Assembly (NCBI GenBank): GCA_030427835.1
Contig: JAUICN010000020.1
Coordinates: 1-32,428, forward strand
Direction of reading: 5' to 3'
Source of the DNA: Polyangia bacterium
GTDB lineage: Bacteria > Myxococcota_A > Polyangia > Polyangiales > JAUICN01
DNA length: 32,428 bases
Shown: positions 24,864 to 32,428 of the stretch, one piece after another
Layout of the letters: every line of letters starts with the position of its first letter
Position numbering within the stretch: the first letter of the stretch is position 1
Translations under genes and position numbers: made by a program
Notes under the pieces: model-generated
Databases searched by the model: none
The model's input: only the letters and a program-made list of their open reading frames with translations
What the model was told of the DNA's origin: nothing

Positions 24864-27176
24864 ATGACAGACTCCAATACAAAGGATTCTGGCGCAGCTC
24901 CCAGGGCACCGGATGCATCGTCTTCGCGGCCGGTTTCTCCCCAAGTCCGCCCTACACACGCACCGCCCAGGAAGTTGGCGGCGGTAAAGGATCCCGCCAG
25001 CGATCCGGCGAAGGATCCCGCAAATGACAATCTCGCCGTTCTAAAAAAACGCCTCGCTTCTTCCAAGGGTGACAACGATGCCACCACGCCGTTCGACCTA
25101 CACACCGGCGACCGGAAATCCACGGACTCGAAATCCACCGACACCGTAGAAGACGCCGATTCCGCAACAGGCACAGGTTCCGGAGCTCGCCAGATGAGCG
25201 CCCTATCCATGGAGTTCCCGGCCCTGCGCCCCTTCGGCCGCTACGAAATTCTGGGCCAGCTGGCCCGCGGTGGCATGGCGGAGGTATTGCTCGCTCGAGA
25301 AGTGCGCCGTGAGCACGAGACCATTCGTCACATCGCGATCAAACGCATTCTTCCCCACATCGCGGGTGAAAAACGATTCATCCAAATGTTCCTGGATGAG
25401 GCGCGCCTGGCCATGCACCTCAACCATCCCAACATCTGCCACATCTACGATTTTGGTGAGTTGGAAGGGTCCTACTACCTGGCCATGGAATGGATCCATG
25501 GGGCTGCCCTCGGCGAGATGATTCGCGCCGCCAAGAAAAAGGCCGGCCTCTCGATTGAGGTGGTGTGCCGCGTCATCTCCAGCGTGGCTGAGGCCCTTGA
25601 CCACGCCCACAACGCAGCGGATGGAGAAGGCAAACCCCTGGGTATCGTTCACCGGGATGTCTCTCCCCAGAACATCATGGTGCGTCACGACGGGGTGGTA
25701 AAACTGTTGGACTTCGGCATCGCCAAGGCGGCCACCCAATGGTCCCAAACAGCATCCGGAGTGGTGAAGGGCAAGTTCGCCTACATGTCGCCCGAGCAAT
25801 GCATGGGCAAACCCCTGGATCACCGATCGGATGTGTTTTCCCTGGGGGTGTGCCTGTACGAAGCCCTTACCGCCCGCTCCGCCTTTCGACGAAAAACGGA
25901 ATTGGAAACCATGCGTGCCGTGGTGCGCTCACCCACCCCGCGCGCCAGGGAACGCCGTCACGAGATCCCCGAAGAACTGGACGAGATTCTCGCCCGTGCC
26001 CTTTCAAAGAAGGCAGACGACCGTTTCCAATCCGCCGGCGAGATGCACGTGGCCCTGGAACGCTTTTTAGCCAAACAGGGTGCGTTTGTGGGCTCCCGGG
26101 ATATTTCAGCTTGCCTGAAGGCTGCCATTCCCGGCAAGGCCACCACCGGGCCCGAGGCGGATCTGACCCTTTCCCCGCTTGCACCGGATCTCAGCGTTCC
26201 CAAGGACGAGCACACCCAAATCAGCGACGCCGCTGCCAAGGCCGCCCGCTCCGGGGTGGATGGCAAGGAGCACCCCTCCTCCCATTCCACCGTAGTCCCA
26301 AGGGAATCCGGCGCACCCCAGCCGAACCCAACCGAGAACCCAACCGAGAACCCAACCGAGAACCCTGCTGGGAAGCAAGTTGGCGAACCAGCCACCGGTG
26401 GAGATACGGTCATCACCTCGTCGTTGCAGGAGCTGGAGCATTCCGGTGAGAATCAACGATCGCGCAGGGCCCTACTTTGGGTGGCTATCTTTTTCGCCAC
26501 CCTTTCTGCTGTATTGCTTGGATGGGTGGGTTTCCGATGGATTCAGGGGGGGCCCAGGGTCATCATTCGGGAAGTCCAGGCCGAGGGAAGTTCTCCCGGG
26601 CCCGGGGTGTTGGGCTCCAAGGCCCTCCAGCAGGAGCAGCCTGCCAACCCGAATCCCACCGGACACGCTGGCGCTCACCCGGGCAACAGCCCCCGTTCTT
26701 CGGGCCCCTCTTCGGGCACGCTAGAGCCAATGGCACAGGGCAAGGGTGTGCTTGTGGTGCGCACCAAGCCCAATCGTGCCTTTGTAAAGGTTGGGCGCCG
26801 TACCCTGCGCACACCTGCACAATTCACGGATCTCCCGGCAGGGCCCGTCGCAGTGGAAATCTGGAAAGACGGCTTTTCCCGCTACAACGGGACCGTGGAG
26901 ATCCCCGAGGGGGAGACCAGGGATCTGGGCGTACAGCTGGATGAGCAGCGCCAGGTGGCCCATGTGCAAACCGGAAAGCTGTATCTCACGACCACGCCGG
27001 CGGCCCAGGTCTTTGCGGGGGCCCGCCGGCTGGGCCAAACGCCGCTCAATGGTGTCAGCGTTCCTGCCGGTATCGTGCGCCTGCGTTTGGTGGATGGTGA
27101 GGGCAAAACCCACCTGAGATCCGTACGGGTGAAGCCGAGAACTTCAACCCGAGCCTTCTTTAGTCTACAACGGTAG
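24864..27176 (+). CDS. Transmembrane Ser/Thr protein kinase with PEGA-like extracytoplasmic region
   Basis: From this start the protein has 770 residues. A disordered acidic/basic N-terminus (about 1-120) includes repeated DPA-type units. The kinase domain (about 125-390) shows GQLARGGMAEV (glycine loop), Lys160 in AIKR, HRDVSPQN (catalytic loop, 263-270), DFGIAK (283-288) and AYMSPEQ. The catalytic set is complete, so it should be an active Hanks-type kinase. A linker with an NPTE repeat leads to one membrane helix (about 448-470). The extracytoplasmic part has two PEGA-like repeats, each with a TPxxF or TPLxG turn (about 645-770). ATG 24864 has AGGGG 8 bases upstream; an in-frame GTG at 24819 is possible. 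The OmpA gene begins 2 bases after the stop. Confidence 0.93.
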   Translation: MTDSNTKDSGAAPRAPDASSSRPVSPQVRPTHAPPRKLAAVKDPASDPAKDPANDNLAVLKKRLASSKGDNDATTPFDLHTGDRKSTDSKSTDTVEDADSATGTGSGARQMSALSMEFPALRPFGRYEILGQLARGGMAEVLLAREVRREHETIRHIAIKRILPHIAGEKRFIQMFLDEARLAMHLNHPNICHIYDFGELEGSYYLAMEWIHGAALGEMIRAAKKKAGLSIEVVCRVISSVAEALDHAHNAADGEGKPLGIVHRDVSPQNIMVRHDGVVKLLDFGIAKAATQWSQTASGVVKGKFAYMSPEQCMGKPLDHRSDVFSLGVCLYEALTARSAFRRKTELETMRAVVRSPTPRARERRHEIPEELDEILARALSKKADDRFQSAGEMHVALERFLAKQGAFVGSRDISACLKAAIPGKATTGPEADLTLSPLAPDLSVPKDEHTQISDAAAKAARSGVDGKEHPSSHSTVVPRESGAPQPNPTENPTENPTENPAGKQVGEPATGGDTVITSSLQELEHSGENQRSRRALLWVAIFFATLSAVLLGWVGFRWIQGGPRVIIREVQAEGSSPGPGVLGSKALQQEQPANPNPTGHAGAHPGNSPRSSGPSSGTLEPMAQGKGVLVVRTKPNRAFVKVGRRTLRTPAQFTDLPAGPVAVEIWKDGFSRYNGTVEIPEGETRDLGVQLDEQRQVAHVQTGKLYLTTTPAAQVFAGARRLGQTPLNGVSVPAGIVRLRLVDGEGKTHLRSVRVKPRTSTRAFFSLQR
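26325..26360. repeat. Three 12-bp in-frame repeats in the kinase linker
   Basis: AACCCAACCGAG occurs three times in a row (26325, 26337, 26349), encoding Asn-Pro-Thr-Glu units just before the membrane helix. Units are identical, suggesting recent slippage. Frame is kept whatever the copy number. Confidence 0.9.
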
Positions 27177-27178
27177 AC

Positions 27179-28651
27179 GTGAACGTTCGCGGATCGATGT
27201 GGGGGCCCTTCTCCCTTGGCCCCTTTTCCCCATGGCTTGGGGTGTGTGCGTTGGGAATTCTGGTCTGCACAACGACCCCCGCCTGGGCCCAAAACGACGA
27301 GGGTTTTGCGCTCCATCGGGTGCAGCTTCCCACGCGACCCCAGGATGGAATGGCGCTGTGGGGCACCCGCAGCTTAGGGGCCCGTGGTCTCCACGTACGA
27401 TTGGCGGCGGACTATGCGTCACGCCCCCTGGGTGCCACGTTCACGGAGGAAGAAGGCCGCATCGATCTCATCCGCCAGTCCATGCTGCTGCATCTTGGGG
27501 TAGCGGCCGGGTTGGGTAGCCGTACGGACACCTGGTTTCGTCTCCCCGTGGCCGTGCTGCAAACCGGCGACGATTCCCAGGCGGCCCCCGTCACCTCGCC
27601 AGCTGCGGGAGGCCTTGGCGATCTCACGCTCGGTGCCTATCACCGGTTGTCCAAATCCCCGGCCTCAAGCGCACAGCTTGGCCTGGTCGGAGAGCTACAC
27701 CTTCCCACGGGTGCCCAGGATGCCCTGCTGAGCGACGGAGGGTTGGCTGCCCGCGGGTTACTCGTGGCGTCCTTACAAACCGGCTCGGTCACCCTGCTCG
27801 CCAACGCCGGTGCAGCCTACAGGCCAGAGCGTACCTTCCTGCAAAATGACTTTGGTAGCCAGCTCCAGTACGGTGCCGGAATCCAGTGGGAACTGCAGGG
27901 TGCCAGGCTGCAGGCGGAACTGCTGGGGGCCGCAGCCCTCACAGGGGATCAAGCGCTCTCCGGCTCCACGTCTCCCTTGGAACTGTGGTTCGGTGGGGTG
28001 ATCCCCTCCGGGGCCTGGCAACTGGGGGCGACCCTGGGTGTGGGCGTAACCCAGGCGGTGGGTGTACCCAGCCTCAGGGGCATGGTGCTTGTGGGCCGTT
28101 CCCTGACGCTGCCTGCTCCCAAGATTCCCGATCCTGAACCCACCGTGGAAGGCCCGGACGGTTGCGAGCTACATCCGGAGCTCTGTGATGGTGTTCAGGA
28201 CCAGGACGGCGACGGCATCCAGGACGCCTTCGACCAATGCGTCAACGAACCGGAAACCTGGAACGAAGTGGCGGACGACGACGGCTGCCCCGATGGCATC
28301 TCCATTGACGGTACTTTGCTGCGCGTACCCCAGGCTGTGCTGTTCGCTGCAGCCCGCAGTGACCTGGCACCCGTCCACTTGCAGGTGTTGGGCCTGATTG
28401 CCGATTTCCTGAAAGAACATCCCGAAATCGAAGCTGTTCAAATCGAGGGCCACGCCTCGGTCGACGAAGGAAGCTTTGAGGGGACCCTCATCCTCTCCGA
28501 ACAACGCGCAGACCGCGTACTGCAGGACCTGGTGCGCCGCGGCGTGGCCCCAGACAAGCTAAGCGCCGTGGGCGTGGGTTCCGATCAGCCGGTAGACCCC
28601 GCCACTCCCGACCTCAACCGCCGTGTGGAGTTCCGCATCCTGGGAATGTAG
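27179..28651 (+). CDS. Outer-membrane barrel with TSP3 repeats and OmpA peptidoglycan-binding domain
   Basis: A signal peptide ends TPAWAQ (about residue 38). A barrel-like region follows (about 60-325) with LRQ-type strands and many Leu/Gly/Ala turns. Next is a TSP3-like part (about 340-385: CDGVQDQDGDGIQDAFDQC, NEVADDDGCPDG). The end is an OmpA-like domain (about 390-490) with VQIEGHASVDEGS, LSEQRADRVLQDLV, VGVGSDQPVDP and RRVEFRIL. It probably ties the outer membrane to peptidoglycan. The GTG start lies 2 bases after the kinase stop, so the two are one operon; ATG 27197 is an alternative. The related TSP3 barrel at 13190-14299 lacks the OmpA domain. Confidence 0.86.
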   Translation: MNVRGSMWGPFSLGPFSPWLGVCALGILVCTTTPAWAQNDEGFALHRVQLPTRPQDGMALWGTRSLGARGLHVRLAADYASRPLGATFTEEEGRIDLIRQSMLLHLGVAAGLGSRTDTWFRLPVAVLQTGDDSQAAPVTSPAAGGLGDLTLGAYHRLSKSPASSAQLGLVGELHLPTGAQDALLSDGGLAARGLLVASLQTGSVTLLANAGAAYRPERTFLQNDFGSQLQYGAGIQWELQGARLQAELLGAAALTGDQALSGSTSPLELWFGGVIPSGAWQLGATLGVGVTQAVGVPSLRGMVLVGRSLTLPAPKIPDPEPTVEGPDGCELHPELCDGVQDQDGDGIQDAFDQCVNEPETWNEVADDDGCPDGISIDGTLLRVPQAVLFAAARSDLAPVHLQVLGLIADFLKEHPEIEAVQIEGHASVDEGSFEGTLILSEQRADRVLQDLVRRGVAPDKLSAVGVGSDQPVDPATPDLNRRVEFRILGM

Positions 28652-28714
28652 GCCCGACAGAATCGTTGCCCCGGGGAAACGACTCCACAAGAGCACGACC
28701 GGCGGCAATCCCAT

Positions 28715-28730
28715 GGCCACCCGAGTGGCC
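28715..28730. terminator. GC-rich hairpin between convergent genes
   Basis: GGCCAC (28715-28720), loop CCGA, then GTGGCC (28725-28730), a perfect 6-bp stem. It lies in the 82-base gap between the OmpA-type gene and the end of the convergent PilZ gene. There is no T-tract, so a role in stopping transcription is uncertain. Confidence 0.35.
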
Positions 28731-28733
28731 CCG

Positions 28734-29339
28734 CTAGGTCGCCATGGCGGCACTTCGAAGGTCAACCGCAGCGGAATCGAACTCAATTGCGGCACATCTT
28801 GGGAACTCCGTAGCCAGCCTAGGATTGCCCCTATCGGAACGTACGACGGTTCCACGCTTCCACGTTTCGCCGGTTCCCCTTTTGGACGAACACCAGCCCG
28901 CAATAATGCGGTCACCCACTTTGTATTGGTTCCGTGTGCGAAAAAGTAAACCACCGGTACTAAGGTCCTGGCTGATTGCCACCTGGTCCATGGAGGCGCC
29001 CTCCCGAAGGACTCGAATCGGCCGTACAAAGTGCATCCGAGCGTAGCGGCGTCGCTCATCGTTGGTTCTTCGAAGGCGAACCCCTGATGACGTAACTTCG
29101 TCGTCCGAAAAGGGTATGTCAGCAGAAGGTTTGCGGACCCAGTACTCGCTAAGATCTTCAAGCGCTTCCCCCAGTGGCATCAAGTACCCCATGGAATCCA
29201 AAAACTCTGCCTTTCCTTCCACGACCAACTGAGCACGCAGTTCCGCATCGTATTCCAGAAACTCTTCCAACAGAATCACGTTCCGTCCAGGTTCTGCGTT
29301 GTGGATCCAAACCCTACCAATACCCGACGCTGCTACCAT
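28734..29339 (-). CDS. PilZ-domain protein, putative cyclic-di-GMP receptor
   Basis: The C-terminal half (about 93-195) is a PilZ domain with both cyclic-di-GMP-binding motifs: an Arg-x3-Arg in DERRRYARMHF (Arg97 to Arg101) and DLSTGG (Asp125, Ser127, Gly130). The N-terminal part (about 1-90) is short and acidic with helices (LLEEFLEYDAELRAQLV) and no recognised domain. A ribosome binding site, AAGGGGGG, lies 6 bases before the ATG. The likely role is sensing cyclic-di-GMP and passing it to surface behaviour such as motility or exopolysaccharide production; the target is unknown. It is one of several signalling genes in 28734-32305. Confidence 0.85.
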   Translation of the reverse strand: MVAASGIGRVWIHNAEPGRNVILLEEFLEYDAELRAQLVVEGKAEFLDSMGYLMPLGEALEDLSEYWVRKPSADIPFSDDEVTSSGVRLRRTNDERRRYARMHFVRPIRVLREGASMDQVAISQDLSTGGLLFRTRNQYKVGDRIIAGWCSSKRGTGETWKRGTVVRSDRGNPRLATEFPRCAAIEFDSAAVDLRSAAMAT

Positions 29340-29467
29340 GGCTATCCCCCCTTGTTAGAATATCCTGGACACAATCCAGGAAATCCATTCATCGGATGAC
29401 GGGGTAAAAAACCTGAGCGTAAAACAGAATTTCAGTGGGGCGCCCTAGGGCAATGTGCGAGGCGAAC

Positions 29468-29872
29468 CTACGAGGGCAATATGGCAGTACGAAACCAGAA
29501 GTTATCAATGGCGCGTACCGCGTCCTTGAGGTCGGCAAGACTTTTGGGTTTCGAAATAAATGCGTTGGCACCGAGTCGATAGGAAAGAAGCACATCTTCT
29601 TTCCGGCTGGTACTCGTAAGCATAATCGCCACCAAGGACCGAAACCGGGTGTCTTCCCGAATCTTACGGAGTATCTCGAAACCGCTCATTCCCGGAAGGT
29701 TGATATCCAACAGGGCAAGGTCCGGGGGAGATTCATCACCGTCCAAAATCTCCCACGCATCTGAACCGTTGCGCGCAACCACAACCTCAATATCTGGGTA
29801 ACTTTCCCTAATGGATTCGACCCACAGGTTCGAATCCGCCGCGTTGTCCTCCACGAGCAATATTCTACGCAT
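29468..29872 (-). CDS. Single-domain response regulator, Rcp1-like
   Basis: A CheY-type receiver of 134 residues with no output domain. It shows the acidic pair Glu8-Asp9 (LLVEDN), phosphoacceptor Asp56 in LALLDINLPG, Thr86 in IMLTST and Lys108 in ISKP. The C-terminal motif FWF...LP is shared with the cyanobacterial phytochrome partner Rcp1 and its relatives. It is divergent from the histidine kinase gene, with 193 bases between. The second Rcp1-like gene (31877-32305) ends in the same way, so both may serve the same kinase. Confidence 0.92.
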   Translation of the reverse strand: MRRILLVEDNAADSNLWVESIRESYPDIEVVVARNGSDAWEILDGDESPPDLALLDINLPGMSGFEILRKIREDTRFRSLVAIMLTSTSRKEDVLLSYRLGANAFISKPKSLADLKDAVRAIDNFWFRTAILPS

Positions 29873-30065
29873 AGTTGTTGGTGCTCCATCTTAAAGCGTA
29901 CACGACGTTCCCCATTGTTCGCCTGGCGTCCCTGAGCAGGAACGTAACTGCACTACACTAACATGCGCCAACAGGATAGGAACAGAAGTACATTCCAGAA
30001 ACCTGTTGCAACCACTCCACAGTTTTGGCGTAGGAATCCCCCCACTCCGATGGCACTATGGGGCC

Positions 30066-30830
30066 ATGGCACCAGACCCCATGAACGGCTATCCGTACGC
30101 GACCAAAGTAGACAGCCAGGTGGATCTCTCCAAGTTTGTGAGCGTGGTCTGCCACGATCTTCACGGCCCGGTGCGGATCATCAGTAGCTACTCAGAACTG
30201 CTGCGGGCATCCCTCGGCAATGGGCAGGACGAGCGCATATTCACGGATCGGTTCCATAAGTACCTCAATGCCATGGCAACCAGTTGCGAACGACTGCAGC
30301 AGCTCTTCGAGGATCTTCACATGTACGGAAATGCATTGGTCAACCCCTGGGAGGGTAAGCCCTTCGATATGGAGCCCGTGATCGTCCGCGCCTGGGATAG
30401 CGTGCAAACCCAAAACAGGACCCGTGAGGTGGAACTCCACATTCCAGAAGTGGTGAAGCGCCCCGTATATGGAAATTCCGATGCCGTTGAAACCATCTGG
30501 AGGCATCTGTTTGCCAACGCCTGGGAATTTGCTCATCCGGATCGGCCCCTGGCCGTGCGCGTGCAAGGTGAAGAAACCGACAGCCATCACCGATTTGAGG
30601 TGTCCGACAACGGCCAGGGCATTGCCAAGGATAGATTGAACGAAATCGGGATACCTTTCCGCAAGCTATCCGACAACCATCCACCGAAGGGCACCGGGCT
30701 TGGCTTGGCCACGGTAACTCAACTCGTGGAAAAACATGGAGGCGAAGTGCAGGTTTCTTCGGAGCAGGGAAAGGGCACGAGTGTCATCTTTTCGTTAAAA
30801 AAAACAGGGGTAGCACCCTGTGATTTGTAA
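30066..30830 (+). CDS. Soluble histidine kinase, Cph1/phytochrome-type core without a sensor domain
   Basis: Only about 20 residues precede the dimerisation domain. The H-box is VSVVCHDLHGPVRII (His30 from this start), similar to the kinase of phytochromes and related sensors. The ATP domain has an N-box-like region FANAWEFA (Asn151), DNGQGI (Asp181) and GTGLGL. No PAS, GAF or membrane segment is present, so input must come from another protein or a very short N-terminus. The start is uncertain: ATG 30066 is preferred, but an upstream in-frame ATG at 30006 and the next ATG at 30081 are possible. Nearest genes are the two Rcp1-like regulators and a barrel gene. Confidence 0.88.
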   Translation: MAPDPMNGYPYATKVDSQVDLSKFVSVVCHDLHGPVRIISSYSELLRASLGNGQDERIFTDRFHKYLNAMATSCERLQQLFEDLHMYGNALVNPWEGKPFDMEPVIVRAWDSVQTQNRTREVELHIPEVVKRPVYGNSDAVETIWRHLFANAWEFAHPDRPLAVRVQGEETDSHHRFEVSDNGQGIAKDRLNEIGIPFRKLSDNHPPKGTGLGLATVTQLVEKHGGEVQVSSEQGKGTSVIFSLKKTGVAPCDL

Positions 30831-30851
30831 AGGAATCGTTTCACAGTTCCA

Positions 30852-31772
30852 CTACTGGATTTCAAACGGCACAACGTATTCCAGGCCTATGCCGAGACCG
30901 TTCTTTTGAGACACCATGAACTCGTTGCGGCGAAGTTCTGCCACCGCGTAAAAGTTCCCAAAGAACCGAAAACCCACCTGGTGTTCAGTGAGCACTGTGC
31001 TCACACAGGTGCCCGTCGGCCCACGAAACCAAAAATTATGGTCCAGAAAACCTGCAACATACAGCCGCTGCTGAAGGTGCCTGGCGAATGGGTGTAGCCG
31101 GTAAACGTGCTCTATTTGAGCGCGGTAGCCACCGGATGTGACGAAATCAAGCTGCGCCGGAAAAAACGTTACAAAGTACCTGAGACCAACTGCCGCGAAC
31201 GCTTTTTTGAGGAAGCGTGCGTCCATCGCACGCCACCTGACGCCCACACGCAGCATGTCGTTGTCCTCTCCTGTCCGGTGAACCCATTGGGTTGAAAGAC
31301 CAAACGTGGACTTCTTTCCAAACGCACTCCATCGCAGGTTCTGCTCGGTCAGGTATTCGGATAGATCCAACGGGCTACCGCTGTTTTGATTCCCCGAATA
31401 GTTGGTAAGGGAAAAGTACTGCACGTTCCGGGTCAGGTTGGCCAACATGTTGATGGTCACCACGGAGAAGCCCCGGGTGTCGTAGTACCCGTTGAAGTCC
31501 ACGAAGCCCTTCCGTACTTGCCGATTTGGTTTCGCTGAACTGCCGGCCTCGGGCACCATGCCAGCCGATGATGCACCATCGTCCGCATGGGAAGTCACCG
31601 CCCAACACAGCCACGCGCAGATGGCGACTCCCAGATGGGGATATGCGACTTTTTTCCACGGCCGAAGCCAGCTCTGCAGCCAGCCCTGCAGCCAGCCCTG
31701 CAACCGCCTCCTCTCTGGGTTTGCCACCGGTCGCGTTTTCAAATCAAGAACTCCAAACCACGAAAGCCACAT
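30852..31772 (-). CDS. Putative outer-membrane beta-barrel protein
   Basis: An unusual N-terminus (about 1-35) has three tandem LQGW/LQSW units, then a signal peptide whose hydrophobic core is about residues 45-60 (AICAWLCWA) with a cut after SHA. The mature part (about 64-306) has strands rich in Tyr, Phe and Trp with Arg/Asn turns (YYDTRGFSVVTINML, WSAFGKKSTFGLSTQW, AQIEHVYRLHPF, NGLGIGLEYVVPFEIQ), consistent with a barrel, possibly of the small Tsx-like channel type. No transport motif is certain. GAAGG precedes the ATG. It converges on the histidine kinase gene, 21 bases apart, and is divergent from the second response regulator. Confidence 0.68.
   Translation of the reverse strand: MWLSWFGVLDLKTRPVANPERRRLQGWLQGWLQSWLRPWKKVAYPHLGVAICAWLCWAVTSHADDGASSAGMVPEAGSSAKPNRQVRKGFVDFNGYYDTRGFSVVTINMLANLTRNVQYFSLTNYSGNQNSGSPLDLSEYLTEQNLRWSAFGKKSTFGLSTQWVHRTGEDNDMLRVGVRWRAMDARFLKKAFAAVGLRYFVTFFPAQLDFVTSGGYRAQIEHVYRLHPFARHLQQRLYVAGFLDHNFWFRGPTGTCVSTVLTEHQVGFRFFGNFYAVAELRRNEFMVSQKNGLGIGLEYVVPFEIQ
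31668..31703. repeat. Three 12-bp in-frame repeats near the barrel signal peptide
   Basis: Units at 31668, 31680 and 31692 (CCAGCTCTGCAG, CCAGCCCTGCAG, CCAGCCCTGCAA) differ by a single base each. On the minus strand they encode Leu-Gln-(Gly/Ser)-Trp, just before the signal peptide of the barrel gene. Confidence 0.88.
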
Positions 31773-31876
31773 CCAGTACCTTCGGCCAGGTAGGGAGTAA
31801 GCATGAGCACTCTATCCAACGTGAACTGGGTAGCTCCAACGTTGACAGCAAGAGCACCTTCGCGAATAAACCTCCC

Positions 31877-32305
31877 ATGGCCGTTCCCGTTCAGATTCTC
31901 TTGGTGGAAGACAATCCAGCAGATGCGGATTTGACCCGTGAAACCATGGAGACGGCAAAGATACGCAACGAAGTGAACGTGGTGTACAACGGCAACGCGG
32001 CACTGGCCTATCTGCATAAACAGCATCCCTACGAAGATGCGGTAACACCAGACATCGTGTTTCTGGACCTCAACCTGCCGGGCATGGATGGGCGTGAGGT
32101 TCTTCGGAGGATCAAATCCGACGAAAGCATTCGCAACATACCCGTGGTAGTTCTTACATCCTCTGAGGCTCAAGAAGACGTGGTGAAGAGCTACGATCTT
32201 CACTGCAACGCCTATGTGCGCAAACCTGTCAACCTGGAGGGGTATCAGAAGATTGTCCAAGCCGTTGATGGGTTTTGGTTCAGTGTGGTCAAGCTACCGT
32301 CCTAG
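31877..32305 (+). CDS. Single-domain response regulator, Rcp1-like
   Basis: Receiver-only protein of 142 residues: Glu11-Asp12 (LLVEDNPAD), phosphoacceptor Asp64 in VFLDLNLPG, Thr94 in VVLTSSE, Lys116 in VRKP, and the Rcp1-type end DGFWFSVVKLPS. The open frame extends far upstream to 31526, but the part before 31877 lies antisense to the barrel gene and is Ser/Ala-rich with no receiver character. ATG 31877, directly before the first strand, is therefore the start. Only a weak site (CCTCCC context) precedes it. No kinase follows downstream within the window. Confidence 0.88.
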   Translation: MAVPVQILLVEDNPADADLTRETMETAKIRNEVNVVYNGNAALAYLHKQHPYEDAVTPDIVFLDLNLPGMDGREVLRRIKSDESIRNIPVVVLTSSEAQEDVVKSYDLHCNAYVRKPVNLEGYQKIVQAVDGFWFSVVKLPS

Positions 32306-32428
32306 AACCCATCTCATAAATACAAGCGAGTGTATTTGAAGCTCAGGGGAATGGGGATGCAAGGCGGTAAGGTGCAGGAATACCGCGAGTATTTCAAATC
32401 CTTGCCAACAAAGCAGCCGCGTTTGCAT
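32306..32428. mobile_element. Possible insertion-sequence terminus, cut by the window edge
   Basis: The sequence after the response-regulator stop begins GAACCCATCTCATAAATA and contains an inverted pair (ATTTGAA 32334-32340, TTCAAAT 32393-32399). This style of start and non-coding lead resembles ends of IS5-like elements from memory. No transposase is visible, so it could equally be plain intergenic DNA. Confidence 0.25.

Noticed and set aside
24560-25210. 216-codon minus-strand frame with a hydrophobic C-terminus, upstream of the kinase domain
   Set aside because: More than half is antisense to the kinase N-terminus and Ser/Ala-rich. The hydrophobic end alone is not enough; no ribosome binding site supports the start.
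25958-26456. Minus-strand frames with repeated GFSVGFSVG-type sequence
   Set aside because: They are the antisense of the NPTE repeats and kinase linker.
31526-31876. Upstream extension of the second response regulator
   Set aside because: The region lies antisense to the barrel gene, is low-complexity, and receiver homology starts exactly at ATG 31877.

Overview
The window looks like chromosomal DNA of a free-living Gram-negative bacterium of the old Deltaproteobacteria, most likely Myxococcota, Bradymonadota or a close relative. The evidence is a fairly high GC content with frequent GTG starts, at least seven predicted lipoproteins, a Ser/Thr protein kinase with a membrane anchor and PEGA-like repeats, thrombospondin-type-3 (TSP3) calcium-binding repeats on beta-barrels, and an FG-GAP/ASPIC surface protein ending in a MYXO-CTERM-like tail. 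This placement is inferred from gene content; no rRNA or tRNA gene is present. No CRISPR array or complete insertion sequence was seen.

Layout. 1-878: a REP-associated tyrosine transposase, cut by the window edge, with a cluster of alternating inverted repeats; an identical repeat copy lies at 7896-7912. 879-3349: overlapping ribosome-assembly GTPase genes era and der (minus strand). 3373-5104: an esterase lipoprotein and a small membrane protein. 5125-7704: an orphan NMT1/SsuA-like binding lipoprotein, divergent from an ECF sigma factor with a coupled membrane partner. 7926-11788: a lipase, then a thioredoxin-like lipoprotein and hflX. 11759-16460: a tight five-gene minus-strand operon (hisD, ttcA, TSP3 barrel, lectin-like lipoprotein, esterase). 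16562-20430: an EVE-domain protein and two unrecognised lipoproteins on a less GC-rich stretch. 20427-24543: a double-CDGSH iron-sulfur protein, a lipoprotein resembling ADP-ribosyltransferases, and the FG-GAP protein. 24864-28651: the kinase and an OmpA/TSP3 barrel in one operon. 28734-32305: a signalling cluster made of a PilZ protein, two Rcp1-like single-domain response regulators, a soluble histidine kinase and an outer-membrane barrel. From 32306 the sequence may be the end of an insertion sequence.

How the genes work together. Housekeeping functions (era, der, hflX, hisD, ttcA, EVE) are interleaved with cell-envelope genes. The same envelope parts recur: TSP3 barrels (two), alpha/beta hydrolases (three) and lipoproteins. 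The strongest leads for new biology are the ADP-ribosyltransferase-like lipoprotein (21157-22281), the photoreceptor-less Cph1/Rcp1-like signalling cluster (28734-32305), the REP-like repeats, and three in-frame minisatellites in signal-peptide or linker regions (6170-6259, 26325-26360, 31668-31703).
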